From: Clavulina sp. PMI_390
Taxonomy: Eukaryota; Basidiomycota; Agaricomycetes; Cantharellales; Hydnaceae
Reading direction: 5' to 3'
Assembly: GCA_015039315.1 (NCBI GenBank)
Contig: WIDE01000125.1
Location: forward strand, 1-64,000
DNA: 64,000 nucleotides
Below, piece after piece: positions 45,053-56,763 of this stretch. Within the stretch, counting starts at the first letter, position 1; every line of letters begins with the position of its first letter. Position numbers and translations under genes: made by a program. The notes under the pieces were generated by a model. That model ran no database searches. It had not been told where the DNA came from and saw only the letters and a program-made list of their open reading frames with translations.

Positions 45053-47933
45053 ATGCCTGACCTGGGGGGCGGCACAGACGACCCCTCGGGATTCGGGTTT
45101 GCTAAAAGCTTCCCCTTGAGAGCGGGCGTGCTGGTACTTTCTTTCGTTGTCTTTTCTTAGCCAGCCGTAATATCTGACGACATTTCTATTCTTGTCAAAT
45201 GACACACACACCACGCATCGATAACGACGTTCACAGCTCATCGCGGAAACCGCTCTGATATCTTTCCTTTCCGCTGCTTCTCTTCTTTGGGTCACCGTTG
45301 TAAGTCTTCCCTTCCCGTGACTGTCCCAGTCTTCTGATTGAATTGGTTTCATCGGATTCTTCTTTCATTATCCGCGACGTCGGGGCGCCTCCACGTACTG
45401 TTTGGCCAACCTTCTTGATGCACTTCTCGGACGTTCCATGGGACTAGTCTCGAGCGATTATCCTTCGACGACGAGCCCGATTATCACACGATGAAGATCC
45501 CCCAATGCAACCCGTCAGCATCCTCTTCCTATTCGCCATATTCATGGACAGCATACAAGCCCTGGGATCCATACTCGATATTCGATGGGCGTTTCTGGGC
45601 CAGGTCGTCGAGGGTCGCTACTGCACCACCCAAGGTTCGGCCATATCCACATCTCCGCTCCGTTCGCATACTGACAGCTATTCTGCCTCAATCGGGTGTA
45701 GCTGCTCTCAAGCAACTGGGAAACGATGGGACTGCTTGGGTAAGCTGTCTAGCATCACAGCTAGTACTACGTTGCACACTGATTGAGACTGATCTATGAT
45801 ACCTTTCTGCCTCGCATCTCAATCGAACCTCGCATCTCTGCCTCCAGTTCACAATCGCCATTGCCCTCATGACGTTTGTCCAGGTGGTCTATCCCACTCT
45901 CCTCACCCCCAAGCGCGCGCGTCAAGTCACCTACGCCGCCATCGGGTTCATCTACTTATTTCTCTTCCTGATTATCGCCATCCCCTCCATCACCATCGAC
46001 CATTACTACGGTAACACTGGTCTCTGGTGTTGGATCGCCGGTTCCAACACAGAATCGTTGCGATTACGAGTTGGTGAGCGTTCTCTTATTTCCTATTTGT
46101 CCATACGACCATACTATATCGGCCCACGTGGAAACACGATTCAACATGCCGTATTTGGTTGATGATCTACGTTGTATGGGGTAGCATGTGGAACGGCCGG
46201 ACTAATACAACACCCTTCTTATCTTGTTTGTAGGATCCGAATATGCTTACTTTTGGCTTGCTGCACTTGTATCCATGGCATGCTACGGGTGGATCGTCTA
46301 CCGGTGGCTGCAAGAAGCCGGTCAGCAAGGTGATGAGCTCCTCGTGCGTGATGCGATTGCTATGGGGTGGTACCCCGCAGGTACGTAAATCCTTGCCTTC
46401 TACGTTGCTATTCTCCATCTGAGATTCTTCCTTATTCTAGCTTACCTTGTTGAGATCTTTCCAATCTCACTTGTTCGATTCCTTACATTCAACTCAAAAA
46501 CAACAGTTGGCCATGGATGGACGATCTTCGCCTCTGTTTGCTTTGCCTCATCTGGAATGTTCAATCTCCTCCTTTGGCTTCTTACTGGCCGCCAATTTGG
46601 CTTCACCCTGCCTCCCGGCGATGACTATGATGACGAGGACGATGAGGTTGCATTTGGCCGGGGTGAACCACTCCAGACTGATACTACAGGGACCACCGGT
46701 CGGTGGACGGGAGATACCGCCAGCTATGCTGTGCGCCGCCGGGGCACGAACCGGAGTGGGAGTGTATCCGCATACGATACAGACGCAGAAGTCATCCTCG
46801 TCCCCATCCCGAAGAACTCCGATGCTCCGAATGGAGATTCCATACACGCCGGCCTTGAGAATGGTCACGAAATGGCCATCCTGAATGCTCGCTCAGCCAG
46901 TCTAGCAACTCAACCTCGCCTTAATCCTCAATCATCTCAAACCCAACTTCGACAGCCGCACTCATCACTCCCCCCATCACTGCATGCTGCTCAACGCGGC
47001 ATGCAGCCCGACCTTCTCCCACTTCCTGTCAGCGCGACTCCCATCGGAATGGCAGCTGGTGTTGTCCCTGGCTCTGATGTCGATGCCTACTCTACACATA
47101 GTGGCAATAGCCGTGGTTACTATGCACCTCCTTCCCCACCTCAACGGCCACCGCGTGCTTTACAAGTGAGCGCCAACGGTCTTCCTCCGTCTGCCCGAGC
47201 AGGAAGCGAGGACGCCCCGCTTCCTTCTCGGACGAGTCGTAACGTAAGAGTGTTATCTCCTGGCGCCGCTGCCGCCGCCCGAGCGATGGATGTGCGGACG
47301 TACCGCAGCATGGAGTCTATCGCGACTGGCAGCGGAAGTGGTAACATTAGCCCCACAAGTGGTCACAGCCGTCGACACAGCGACGAGCGAGGGTCTGCGC
47401 GGGGATCGAGAGGTTCAGGCTCTCATGCACGGCGGTCGTCTGAAGACGCCGTCATGGCGTTGACACCAAGTACGGGGGATACAAGGGACGTACCGACAAG
47501 CATCCCTACCCTCAACGTCTGGCCAGAATCCCCACAAGTGATGGAGTACCCTGGGGATCCAAATGACCCTCATTCCGATGCTGGGTTCATGCGCTCCCTT
47601 CAATATCCTCTCGATAACATCATTCTCGACCCTCTACCTACTCATTCGCACCGCCGTCAACACCACCACTCTTCACGACGCCACCCAAAATCAGGGTCGG
47701 GTGCAGGCCTTGATCCAAACACTCAGCTTCCGAATGGGGTGTCGAGTGATAGCGCATCCGACTCGCTGAGCGCCGCAGCGCCCTCCTCTGTTCTCTATCC
47801 TGCTTCTAGTCAGAACGTACGATCTACAGATGGCAGCACTAGAAGGCATTCCATCCGTAGAGTTCCAGTCCCACCTCTACCAAATACCACAACATCCTCT
47901 GCAGAGGGTGAAATACCACCAGAACCATCATGA
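45053..47933 (+). CDS. Seven-transmembrane receptor-like protein, copy 2 (cAMP-receptor/GprH-like)
   Basis: Exon 1, 45053-45133 (MPDLGGGTDD...RAGVL); exon 2, 45237-45299 (LIAETALISFLSAASLLWVTV, TM1), same size and place as in copy 1. Further exons give QPVSILFLFAIFMDSIQALGS (TM2), TIAIALMTFVQVVYPTLL (TM3), AAIGFIYLFLFLIIAIPSI (TM4), the signature HYYGNTG-WCWI, YFWLAALVSMACYGWIVYRW (TM5), YLVEIFPISLVRFLTF (TM6) and FASVCFASSGMFNLLLWLLTG (TM7). After TM7 a very long Ser/Pro/Arg-rich cytoplasmic tail of over 400 residues runs to the stop at 47933; it has many potential phosphorylation sites and an acidic start (DDYDDEDDE). There are more introns than in copy 1. The tail shares nothing obvious with the tails of the other two receptors. 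Confidence 0.65.
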
Positions 47934-48423
47934 AAACAGGACGTGCTGTTCTAAGTCTGCTCCCCTTCCCTGCTCTCATCCACTATTCACTCCGCTTCTT
48001 CTCTTTGGAATCCGTGCTTCTTCGTTCCGTCTCTGAATCTTTGGACTATTCTTACTCCCCGCGTTCCTCACTATTGTTGCTTTCACGTGCCTGCGCCTGT
48101 GCTGTGATCTTCCTGTTCGTGTTCTGTTTGTGGTCTGCGTTTTTGCGATTGTAGCTGTAGTACTCGTATATTCATCGGATGTGTGTGCTACCCCTTGCTT
48201 AGGCGCGTTCTCGATAACTTGGTTACGACTTGACTGGCGGTATTCCACGTTCTGGTACATACCCTTAACGACGAAGTCTGAAGTTTCCTTCTGTATACTT
48301 TCTGGCCAATGTCGCCGTTCGCTCAACAGAATCGATTGTTATGCTTTGTTATTCACGCAATTTATTTTGTTTCGGCGATAACATACTTCAACCATATCCA
48401 GGCCATCTGCAAACCTCCCGTCC
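47934..48423. other. Intergenic region
   Basis: 3' flank of receptor copy 2 and promoter of the next F-box gene; pyrimidine-rich on the plus strand, no feature identified. Confidence 0.4.
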
Positions 48424-50077
48424 ATGGCTACCATTGACTCTCTTCCCCCGGAACTACTCTCTCAAATACTGATAAACAGTTGCAATCTCCTTTTCTCGTA
48501 TAAAGTTCACCGTTTTGATATCCTTGTGCATCGCGAGGCGATATGCGCGGTTTGCAACACTTGGCGCAACCTTGCTTTCTCCACACCCCGTCTATGGAAT
48601 CTGTTTTATATCTGGGAGATGTCAGATAAACCAGACGATATCTCAGATGCTGTTCTCAGGTGGGAACGATGGCTTGAGCGATGTGGTGACGTTCCATTTG
48701 AGATTTACGTCCAGAATCCGCACCAGGCTCTTCTTGAGGTGGCTTGGAAATTATTCTCGCCTTTGTTTCATCGAGTTTGCGTGCTTGAGCTCTATCTCGA
48801 CTTCTTCCACTTCGGCGAACTGGGACCAATATGGACCATCCCACCGCTATCCCAGATGCCCTTGCTGCGTCGACTATATTGTGGCGGGCGCGCATCTCGC
48901 AATGAAATATTCAACGAATTTGTGTCAATGGATCGAGACCTCGCACAGCAGATGAAATCACTTCAAGAATTGGTCTTCATTGACCTCCCTCATGTACCTT
49001 CCCTCGACCTCCCCCTATCGCAGTTGATCGCTCTCCAGCTGACGTACCGAGACGATATGAGGAAGACGTGGAAGGAGTTATCTGGGCTACTCTCTGGCTG
49101 TAAAGCACTCACTTACCTTATCCTTACCTTCAAGAATGCGTATGGTTTCGTCGAAGAGCTCAGGCAGGCAACGAATACTGTTGTCCTACCACAGCTTAAA
49201 GCTCTCGAAATCGATCAGCCCACAATACTTCATCTCATTATGGCTCCGAAGCTTTCCTGCCTTTGTCGATCAGGGGGATTCTGGTATGTTAGATCCCGAA
49301 GCCCCCCGTATCCTCTTCGTTACGTCCGAACCCCCATACCCAGTGACGGAATGAATAACTATTCGACGTGGCAGAAGCAAATCTCCACCTTTTCCTCGGC
49401 CATCCACGTGGTCGAGCTACTAGGAGATGACGACAGCAATCTCCTTGCATTCCTGGCCTCCCTTCTCGATGATGAAACCGATGAAAATAGCGCGAGACCC
49501 TTATATCTACCCTATTTGCGAGTTCTCATCATCCGAACATCAATTCGGTCTATGTTCGAGGACTACATTCAGCGGGAAACCAGGAGCTTCCAATTATACG
49601 CCATGGCGGTACGGATCCTACGACAGAGACCATCTCTCTTCATACACAATGCACAATTATACGAGTATATCGAAACTGACCCGTGGACAAAACTTCAGGA
49701 GGATGGATCTGGACTCGCTCTGTCTGCTGGTGCTGCCCATGGCATGATTACCGCGACCATACCGCAGCGATTTCCCCTATTAGAGAGCCGTATCAAGCAC
49801 ATCCCACGCGATACACGTCGTCCGGACCTTTCGGCACGTCCTCGCTCTAGTGTTAACCTGCCTGCTGTTGAGTATGTTCAATCGCCTGATGATCAACCGC
49901 TATTTCTGAGCACTGACTAGTCTGCATTTTATCGAATCCTAATCCTCAACCAGCGAGAGCTCTTGGGCATTATGGGACCGCCTCTTTGCTACCACAACGG
50001 ATATGAGCACCCGTGCACACCCTTGCTGTGATGTTCGCCTTGGCGAGGTTTGGGAGCCGATCGTTCATAGTCCTTAG
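48424..50077 (+). CDS. F-box-like protein (family D, copy 1), two exons
   Basis: ATG at 48424. The N-terminus IDSLPPELLSQILINSC and CNTWRNLAFSTPRLWNLFYIW form an F-box-like domain; the rest is leucine-rich. The continuous frame runs to 49920, but comparison with the neighbour shows that exon 1 probably ends at 49871 (donor GTATGT) and joins exon 2 at 49954-50077. The 124-nt exon 2 reads ESSWALWDRLFATTTDMST, then RAHPCCD and an EVW motif, nearly identical to exon 2 of copy 2 while the intron is not. Total 523 residues. The tail is likely functional because its frame is conserved across both copies. Predicted SCF substrate adaptor. Confidence 0.8.
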
Positions 50078-50268
50078 ATAGGTGATGATCTTCTAAGGCA
50101 AAAAGAAAATGCCGCTTTCCATGTAATGAAAATGAAACTAAAGTACCAATAGGCCTTTTGAGTGTGTTTAGTTCCATGTTTGTCCACACCAAATGAACCT
50201 CAACAGTACATTCCACCCTCGATGAATTGAAACCAAATCTATAACTTGACATTTCGAAGTCTATTGCA

Positions 50269-51974
50269 ATGTCATTCATCGACTCTCTCCCCCCTGAATT
50301 AATCTGCCAGATACTCGTACACAGCTGCGAGGATCGACGCTCCTATGACGTTCGTGATTATTTAGACGTCATCTCGCATCGAGAGATCATCGGTAGTGTT
50401 TGCAGGGGCTGGAGAGATCTTGTGATCTCCACGCCTCGTTTGTGGTCTCTTTTCTACATCTGGAAATCTTATAATGAAGCCGACGACGTATCGAACGAGG
50501 CTGATCAGTGGAGGCGCTGGCTCAACCGATCCGGTAGTGTTCCCCTGAAGATTTATATCAATAATCCTAGCCAGGCACTCCTCATAAAGGCCTGGGAGGT
50601 GCTGGCCCCCGCTTTCCACAGGGTCTCTGTTCTTGAACTACACCTTGATTCTTTCCACTGGGTCGAGCCCGAGGCATTATGGAGTATCCCTTCACTCCCA
50701 GAGATGCCTTCTCTGCGTCGCTTGTACATGCATGGAAGGTTTGGCGGTCACGATACCTTCAAAGACCTAATGAACATGGACAATAATATTGCGGGTCAAA
50801 CAACACTGCTTCGCCAACTTATTGTCCGAGATGTTTCCATCACACCTTCTACAACATTCCCTCTCCAACACCTCATGTCGCTCCAGCTTGGTTACCAGGA
50901 CGACATTAGGGCGACGTGGGGGGAGATATCTCCTTTGCTCTCCCTATGCACATCGCTGCTTCATCTGAGTCTCACTTTCAGCAATGCGAACCGCTTTGTG
51001 GGGGAGCTACACCAAGCATCAGAAACTGTCTCCCTGCCCAAGCTTGAAGCTATCGAAGTAGATAATGATAAAGTCCTTTCCCTCATCATTGCTCCAAATG
51101 TTCGGTGCCTCTGTCGATCGCGCAGCCAGCTGTTGATGCGAGCCTCGGAACCATTCCCTTCTCTCCATTATCTTCGAATCCCTGCTCCGCGCGACTTTTC
51201 CGACCAGCCATCTGGCTGGCAGAGGAGTCTCATCGATATTGCATCCGAGGTTGGGGTCGTCGAGCTCCGCGGAGACGATTACACCGACGTCTTTACGTTC
51301 CTTGATTCCTTGCTCATTGACCGACTCAGGCCGGAAAATGTCGAAGAAACTTTATCTCAAAGATATGCCTTCAAGATCGAGCTGCTACCGCAGTTGCAAG
51401 TGCTCGTCATAAGGCGCGCAGTTGGGTACACCCACGGTCATCCTATAAATCGGAGGACTCGAACCGCGCAGTTCTACGCTCTTGCAATGGAGGTGTTGAG
51501 GCACCGCCCTTGGCTTCTCATTCACAATGCGGAGTTATACCAATGCATCCATTCTAACGAATTGTGGGAGCAAGCATGGGCCACTACGTCGGACGCAGAG
51601 AGCCCGAACGAGAATGAACCCTCCTCTCCATCAAGCGCCAAAAGACTCACAATGCCAGAACGGATCCCTCTATTGGAAAGTCGCATCAAAAACATCCCAC
51701 GGGATGTGAGGAAGCCTCGACCGCCAGGTCGCATCCGCTCTATAGCAGAGAAGCTCTCTGAAGAGTACGTTCATCTTTCAAATAGCTGATCACATGCAGC
51801 ATGCTGATTGAACCGCATATCAATTACCCACTTGACAGCGAGAGCTCTTGGGCGCTATGGGATCATCTTTTTGCACCTACTACGGACATGAGCACCCGTG
51901 CACATCCTTGCTGTGATCTCTGTCTTGACGAAGTTTGGGGCCAAGCCTCAGGGGCTCGGTCACCCATCGCCTGA
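50269..51974 (+). CDS. F-box-like protein (family D, copy 2), two exons
   Basis: Tandem partner of the preceding gene. ATG at 50269; F-box-like IDSLPPELICQILVHSC and CRGWRDLVISTPRLWSLFYIW; leucine-rich body with LPEMPSLRRLYMHGRF and LEAIEVDNDKVLSLIIAPNV. Exon 1 ends at 51764 (GTACGT) and exon 2 is 51839-51974, reading ESSWALWDHLFAPTTDMST, RAHPCCD and DEVW, with TGA at 51972. Without splicing the frame would stop at 51789. Total 543 residues. Both copies share exon lengths, intron position and phase, so they arose by tandem duplication of about 1.8 kb. Confidence 0.8.
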
Positions 51975-52206
51975 AGAATTTGAAGAAAATCATATGGCTC
52001 AAAAACAAAAAGAAAGCAACATCGATAGCAACGATGACAACAAAAGAAGATAACATGTAATGCTAGCATATGCAAGTACTGTACATCCGTTCTCCCCAAA
52101 CGAGCAGGTATATTAGGAAATGCCATAAAAGAAGGAAAGAAAGAAAAAATGTTCGTAATGATGCAGATAGTGCTACGATCTGGTCCATGAGTTCAGAGTT
52201 CAGACT

Positions 52207-54557
52207 TCACCGTAACCCACCCTCTACACCCCACTCGTCCCTCTCGGCGCTTATAGGAGTCTGGATGTGCCCTGCTGTCTGTCTTCGTAGAGGGAACGCC
52301 TTGCCCCCAAAAGCCGCGCTAGTCGGTCGCCCACCGACAGTAGCACCAGCAGTATGAGTACTCGTACTGGCATTCGCACTTGTGCCGACGTTCCCTAGCA
52401 CAGGGTCAGGATCACTAGGCGTCTGTCGCCAAAACTCTTCCCCTCCATAATCGGGCACCGTGCGCGCAAGTTCAGCGTGCTCAGGTGACTCAAAGTTGTC
52501 GTCGCCTGGAAAGGACGGACCGGGGTATGAATAGGGTGAATTCGAGTTTCGCGTCGTTGGAGAGTTGAGGGGCTTTCGTGTTGTTGGTGGGGAGAGGGAA
52601 TGTGAAGGGGATGAGTCATTATCGTTGTGCGTATTTGGGAAGGAATGGGGATGTGACGCGGATGTTGCTGAAGTGGGATATGCGTAAGCATACGGGTCAT
52701 ACGATGTGTTTTCGTAAGGGTCGTTGTATCCTCCTCCTCCGCCTCCTGAATCCGTGGACGATAGGTTTCTCGTATGACGAGGCTGGAAGGACGACGAGGC
52801 AGTGGAAGACATGAAGGACGATGATGACGCGCTGTGGCTGTGGAGGCTTATCCCTTCTCGTGGGGTTCGAGTCCCATCAGTCTGGTTTCCCCCTGCAGCA
52901 CCAGCCGGCGCCCTCGTGCTCCCGCGCTGCGTCAACGGCACACTAACTTCAGCCTCTTCATCGGCCCCCGCCGGCCGCGCGCTCTCATCCGTGAACCCAA
53001 ACTGCCTCCCCGTCCACACCCACAGCAAAACATTGATCCATCCAGAAGACGCAAACAGGATATTCGACACGACGAAGAACGCAGGGTGTGGGTGTCCAGT
53101 CGCGTGACGGAGCGCGGCGGTCGTGACGGCAAAGTTGATCACAGTCTGTGGGAAGATCTCGATGAAGTATGCTAAGTATAGCACAACGAAACCGATCGAT
53201 TGGTACGGGACCGGTTGATAGGTAGATTGTAGATAGTCGAAGGAAGGGAACAAGAGATCAGCCTTTGCAACCGAAAGGGCGGCTTGATTGATGCTTGGCA
53301 ATGGAGATCGTACTCACCAACTGGGTACCAGAGAAGGACCAACGCGTCCTTGACGCGCCCGATAGCACGCTCTGCTTGCCACCACCAGCGGAAGACGATA
53401 TAGCCATAGCAAATGAAGCAGATGAGCGAGGCGCCCCATACCCAGACGTAGTCGGATAATGCACGCATGATGGCAATAGGGACGCGGGAGCCACGGAAAC
53501 TGGATGGGACGTTTATCCAACACCATGCTCTGCAAACGTGAATGAATCATTGAAAATGGAAAGCGGATATGTCAGCTTTGCTGTCATAAGGTAATAGGAG
53601 GGCGGGAGCGCAGCCACGGAGGGCTGCGGTGTTGGACTAGGTGAGGTGAAAAAGCAAACGAGCCACGTACCCAGTCGATCCATAGTGCATCGAATCAATC
53701 CCCGCACTTGGGAGAGCAACCATCAGAGGGACAAAGACCAGTGCGAAGGCAATCATGATAATGAGGAGCTTTCGATCGTGGGCAAAGACCCATGTTGGCT
53801 GGGTGACTGCCAAGAGAGTCATGATGGCTATTTCAGCCGTGAAGATGGCGCTACCCGTTACTCCTAGCTGGTAAAGGGCACCTGCGAAATTGGTATATCG
53901 CGAATTGCGAAGCGAGCAAGCAGTCAGTTTAGCGCACATCCAGTTGAAAGAGAGTATAGGGTGGAATCGATCGGGTGGGGAGGAGACAAATTGCAAATTG
54001 GCCAAAGAAAACAAACACACGCAGGCACGTACCTTGGGCAGTGCAGTAGCGCCCTTCGATGGTAGTGCCGAGGATAGGCCAGCGAGCTGAGAGCATGAGT
54101 GCGAATGACTGGATGAGCTCCATGAACATGGCGAGGATGAAGAGGATGGCGACGGGCTGAATGGGATTCGCGTCCTTTGGCGTTCGTCCTGCGCGCATGA
54201 GCTTTCTTCGGAGATATATACGCCGCTATACATGAGTTGGTGTGTTGATGAAGGGAGCATGAAGGGGGATGCAAGTGTGAAAGCAGAGGTTGGGTGCATC
54301 AGCCATGTGATTGGAGGACGATAATTAGACTCACCCCGACGACGCCGAGAAGCGATAGCACAGATATAAAGGAGACTAGCGCAACCTGTCCAATGAGCTA
54401 GACGTAGATAAACAGACAAACAGAGAGTTCGATAAGGTTTGCGGGCTCGAACATCGCGCTGGATGCAATCTCTCACAAGGACGCCTGCTCGTCGACCGAA
54501 GGAGCCATAATACCACGGATTTGACTCATGGGGCAGCCACACTTTCGTCCAACCCAT
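52207..54557 (-). CDS. Seven-transmembrane receptor-like protein, copy 3 (cAMP-receptor/GprH-like)
   Basis: ATG at 54557 (MGWTKVWLPHESNPWYYGSF); exon 2 LIGQVALVSFISVLSLLGVV (TM1); then NPIQPVAILFILAMFMELIQ (TM2), AIFTAEIAIMTLLAVTQPTW (TM3), LLIIMIAFALVFVPLMVALP (TM4), the signature MHYGSTG-WCWI, YVWVWGASLICFICYGYIVF (TM5), YFIEIFPQTVINFAVTTAAL (TM6) and NILFASSGWINVLLWVWTG (TM7). The cytoplasmic tail of about 240 residues is Ser/Thr/Pro-rich with a Gly run (GGGGGG) and a Tyr-rich patch. Six or more exons. It is more diverged from copies 1 and 2 in TM3-TM4 but has the same exon plan at the 5' end. Signalling role and class are inferred from topology and the WCWI motif. Confidence 0.65.
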
Positions 54558-55145
54558 GTTATTGACGTGTTACAAGAATGCAAACGCGGGAGTGGAACAC
54601 GGCGCCGTTCGCCGCGGCACAAAATAGACAGCGCAAGGAGAAAAAAAGGGACACGGTGGAGAGGAGCAAGAGGTGGCGGACGACTACGGGCCACACCCCG
54701 TCCTACTAAGAGGTTCGAGTGGCTGTGTTCAGAGACGCCATCATAAGGTAATTGAAAATGAATAGCAACCGATCAGAGTCCCCACGTTTTCGTTCCTCCT
54801 GTGATGATGACAGGGCGCCTATTCCCGGGATCACCCCAGACTGCGGGACCAGTCCAGGGACGTCAAAAAGGTATCCTTGGCGAAGGATCTCGAGTATTCG
54901 GACGAACACTGCCACCAGGAGACAAGGAGATGCTGTGACGAGCGCAGCTGTTTGGCTCTGTGTACATCGGGTCGAAAAATGTGCCTTGCTGCGTCATTGG
55001 GCCTGGCTTGGGTCACAGCGACGGTGACGAGGGGACAAATAAAGTACTCCTCTTCTCCGCTCCGTCTCTCTTGCCACCACCAGCATTTACGCTACATCCC
55101 CCCAAAGCATCCCCCTCACCCAACCTACACTCACACCTAATCATC
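54558..55145. promoter_or_regulatory. Divergent promoter region between receptor copy 3 and DUF4112-like gene
   Basis: About 0.6 kb between two divergent start codons. A pyrimidine-rich stretch with CCCCC and TCTCTC tracts precedes the ATG at 55146. No other feature seen. Confidence 0.45.
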
Positions 55146-56207
55146 ATGTCGCAGGCGATCATGAAGAAAACTGGCATGGTGAGCGAGTGATCGTCATAGC
55201 CTGTGTGGCACGCAAGGGGCATCCGCTCATGCATTGAACAAATTTCCGTTAGACGATATTTGCCAAACATATGAAGAACTATGAGCCTGTCGACCCGCTC
55301 TACGAGACGTACGTCGACAAGAAGGGCCGCACCAAGAAGCGGAGGGTGCGCCAACTTACTCCTCGTGTTCACTTCCACCACTTATGCTAACGTACTTTAT
55401 TTTCCCACCCCCACTCCATCTTTTGACACTGCGGATATGTATATAGAGGGAACTGCCTCCTGGTCTCTCTGAACGCGATGCCAAAATCCTGCGAAAAGTC
55501 AAGTGGCGGGCACACCATCTTGACAAAGGCTTCAGCCTCTGTGGCTTCCGCTTCGGCTGGTACGTCTTCCTTTTCCCTCTTTTCACACCCCGCAATCGTC
55601 TCACTCGCATCGCGTTATTCACCAGGACTGCTATCATCGGACTCATCCCCATCATCGGTGAGTCGTCCATCTGACCTTGTCCGAACATTGCACGTGTTTT
55701 CTTACTATTTGTCTTCCCCTTTCCCATTTAGGTGACTTTGCGGATATCGGCGTTAACTATCTGCTGGTAGTGAAGAAAGCCCGCGAAGCAGACCTCCCAC
55801 CATGGCTAATCAGCAAAATGTTGACCAACAATGCCATCTCGGCGGGAATTGGCTTGGTCCCCTTAGCCGGCGACGTCATGCTCGCCGTATGTCCTTCTTC
55901 AATCGTATCTTCAGACTTGGAAGTGATAACTCATTGGCTCGTCGTTCATGATTATTAGGCATTCAAAGCCAACTCACGCAATGCTGCGCTCCTCGAGGAG
56001 TACCTTCGTATCCGGGGTGACGAACTGATCAAAGCGCGCGCGGCTCGCGAGGGTCGAGGCCCTGCTCCGCCAGAGCAAGATTTGGATATGGCCAAGCCTG
56101 GTGCAGGACGCAAGCCTGGCGAGGTCATCTCCACTGGCACTGGATCGAGCCGGAGCTGGTTCAGCGGCAGGAAGGGCAAGGGCAAGTCAACATCCCAGGA
56201 CTTGTGA
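55146..56207 (+). CDS. DUF4112-like small membrane protein (six exons)
   Basis: Reads MSQAIMKKTGM, TIFAKHMKNYEPVDPLYETYVDKKGR, RELPPGLSERDAKILRKVKWRAHHLDKGFSLC, then TAIIGLIPIIGDFADIGVNYLLV and NAISAGIGLVPLAGDVMLA, and a charged C-terminus ending SWFSGRKGKGKSTSQDL with TGA at 56205. The paired GLIPIIGD and GLVPLAGD hydrophobic segments are the signature of DUF4112 (PF13430). It would be a small protein with two membrane-associated segments; its function is unknown. Exon edges: MKKTGM before GTGAGC, acceptor before ACGATATTT at about 55254, and the last acceptor TATTAG before GCATTC at about 55960. Some exons are very short, for example the one encoding only TAIIGLIPII. Confidence 0.8.
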
Positions 56208-56763
56208 AAAGCTTTCTCCGTGAAACATGATGTGTTTCCTTGCGAGCGGTCATAGCCAATGTGCCCGCATGTGCTAACGAGTTGGCTGGAGTTATGTTTT
56301 GATATCATCACCCATGGACCCTGTTATAATGATCCCCTCTATGATTTGTTTTTTTTCTCCACTTTCTCCGCTTTCTTCCTATCGCTTCCCTCTCATCGGA
56401 CGTCATCCATACGATACCCACCTTTGCCTGTAGCGTAGTACTAACACTCATTGATGTATTTTCTCGTCGTTATGATTCTCTTTTTGTGCAAATAAATAGC
56501 ACACTAGTTTTAATTTCTCAAGTTTCTCCAATCATACATTACAGACCTGTGTGCCTATGGAGTGAGCCCGCGATATAGTTGTCAGAAGAATTGACTCGGA
56601 AGTTCCCACGCTATCTTCATCATCTCTCAGCTTCCTCGACGTTCGCGACGCAACTAGACTGTCTCCTTGTGGCATATTCTGCCCGTCTTATTCGCCTAGA
56701 AGTCCATCATACAATAGTCCTATAGTATTCCTGTTTGTCAGTGAACACGTCGGGGAGGCTACG
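56208..56763. other. Intergenic region
   Basis: 3' flank of the DUF4112-like gene with a TTTTTTTC run and an AATAAAT polyadenylation-like signal near 56491. No gene. Confidence 0.4.

Noticed and set aside
52858..52880. GGTTCGAGTCCC as a tRNA B box
   Set aside because: It lies in the coding tail of receptor copy 3 and no tRNA arms surround it.
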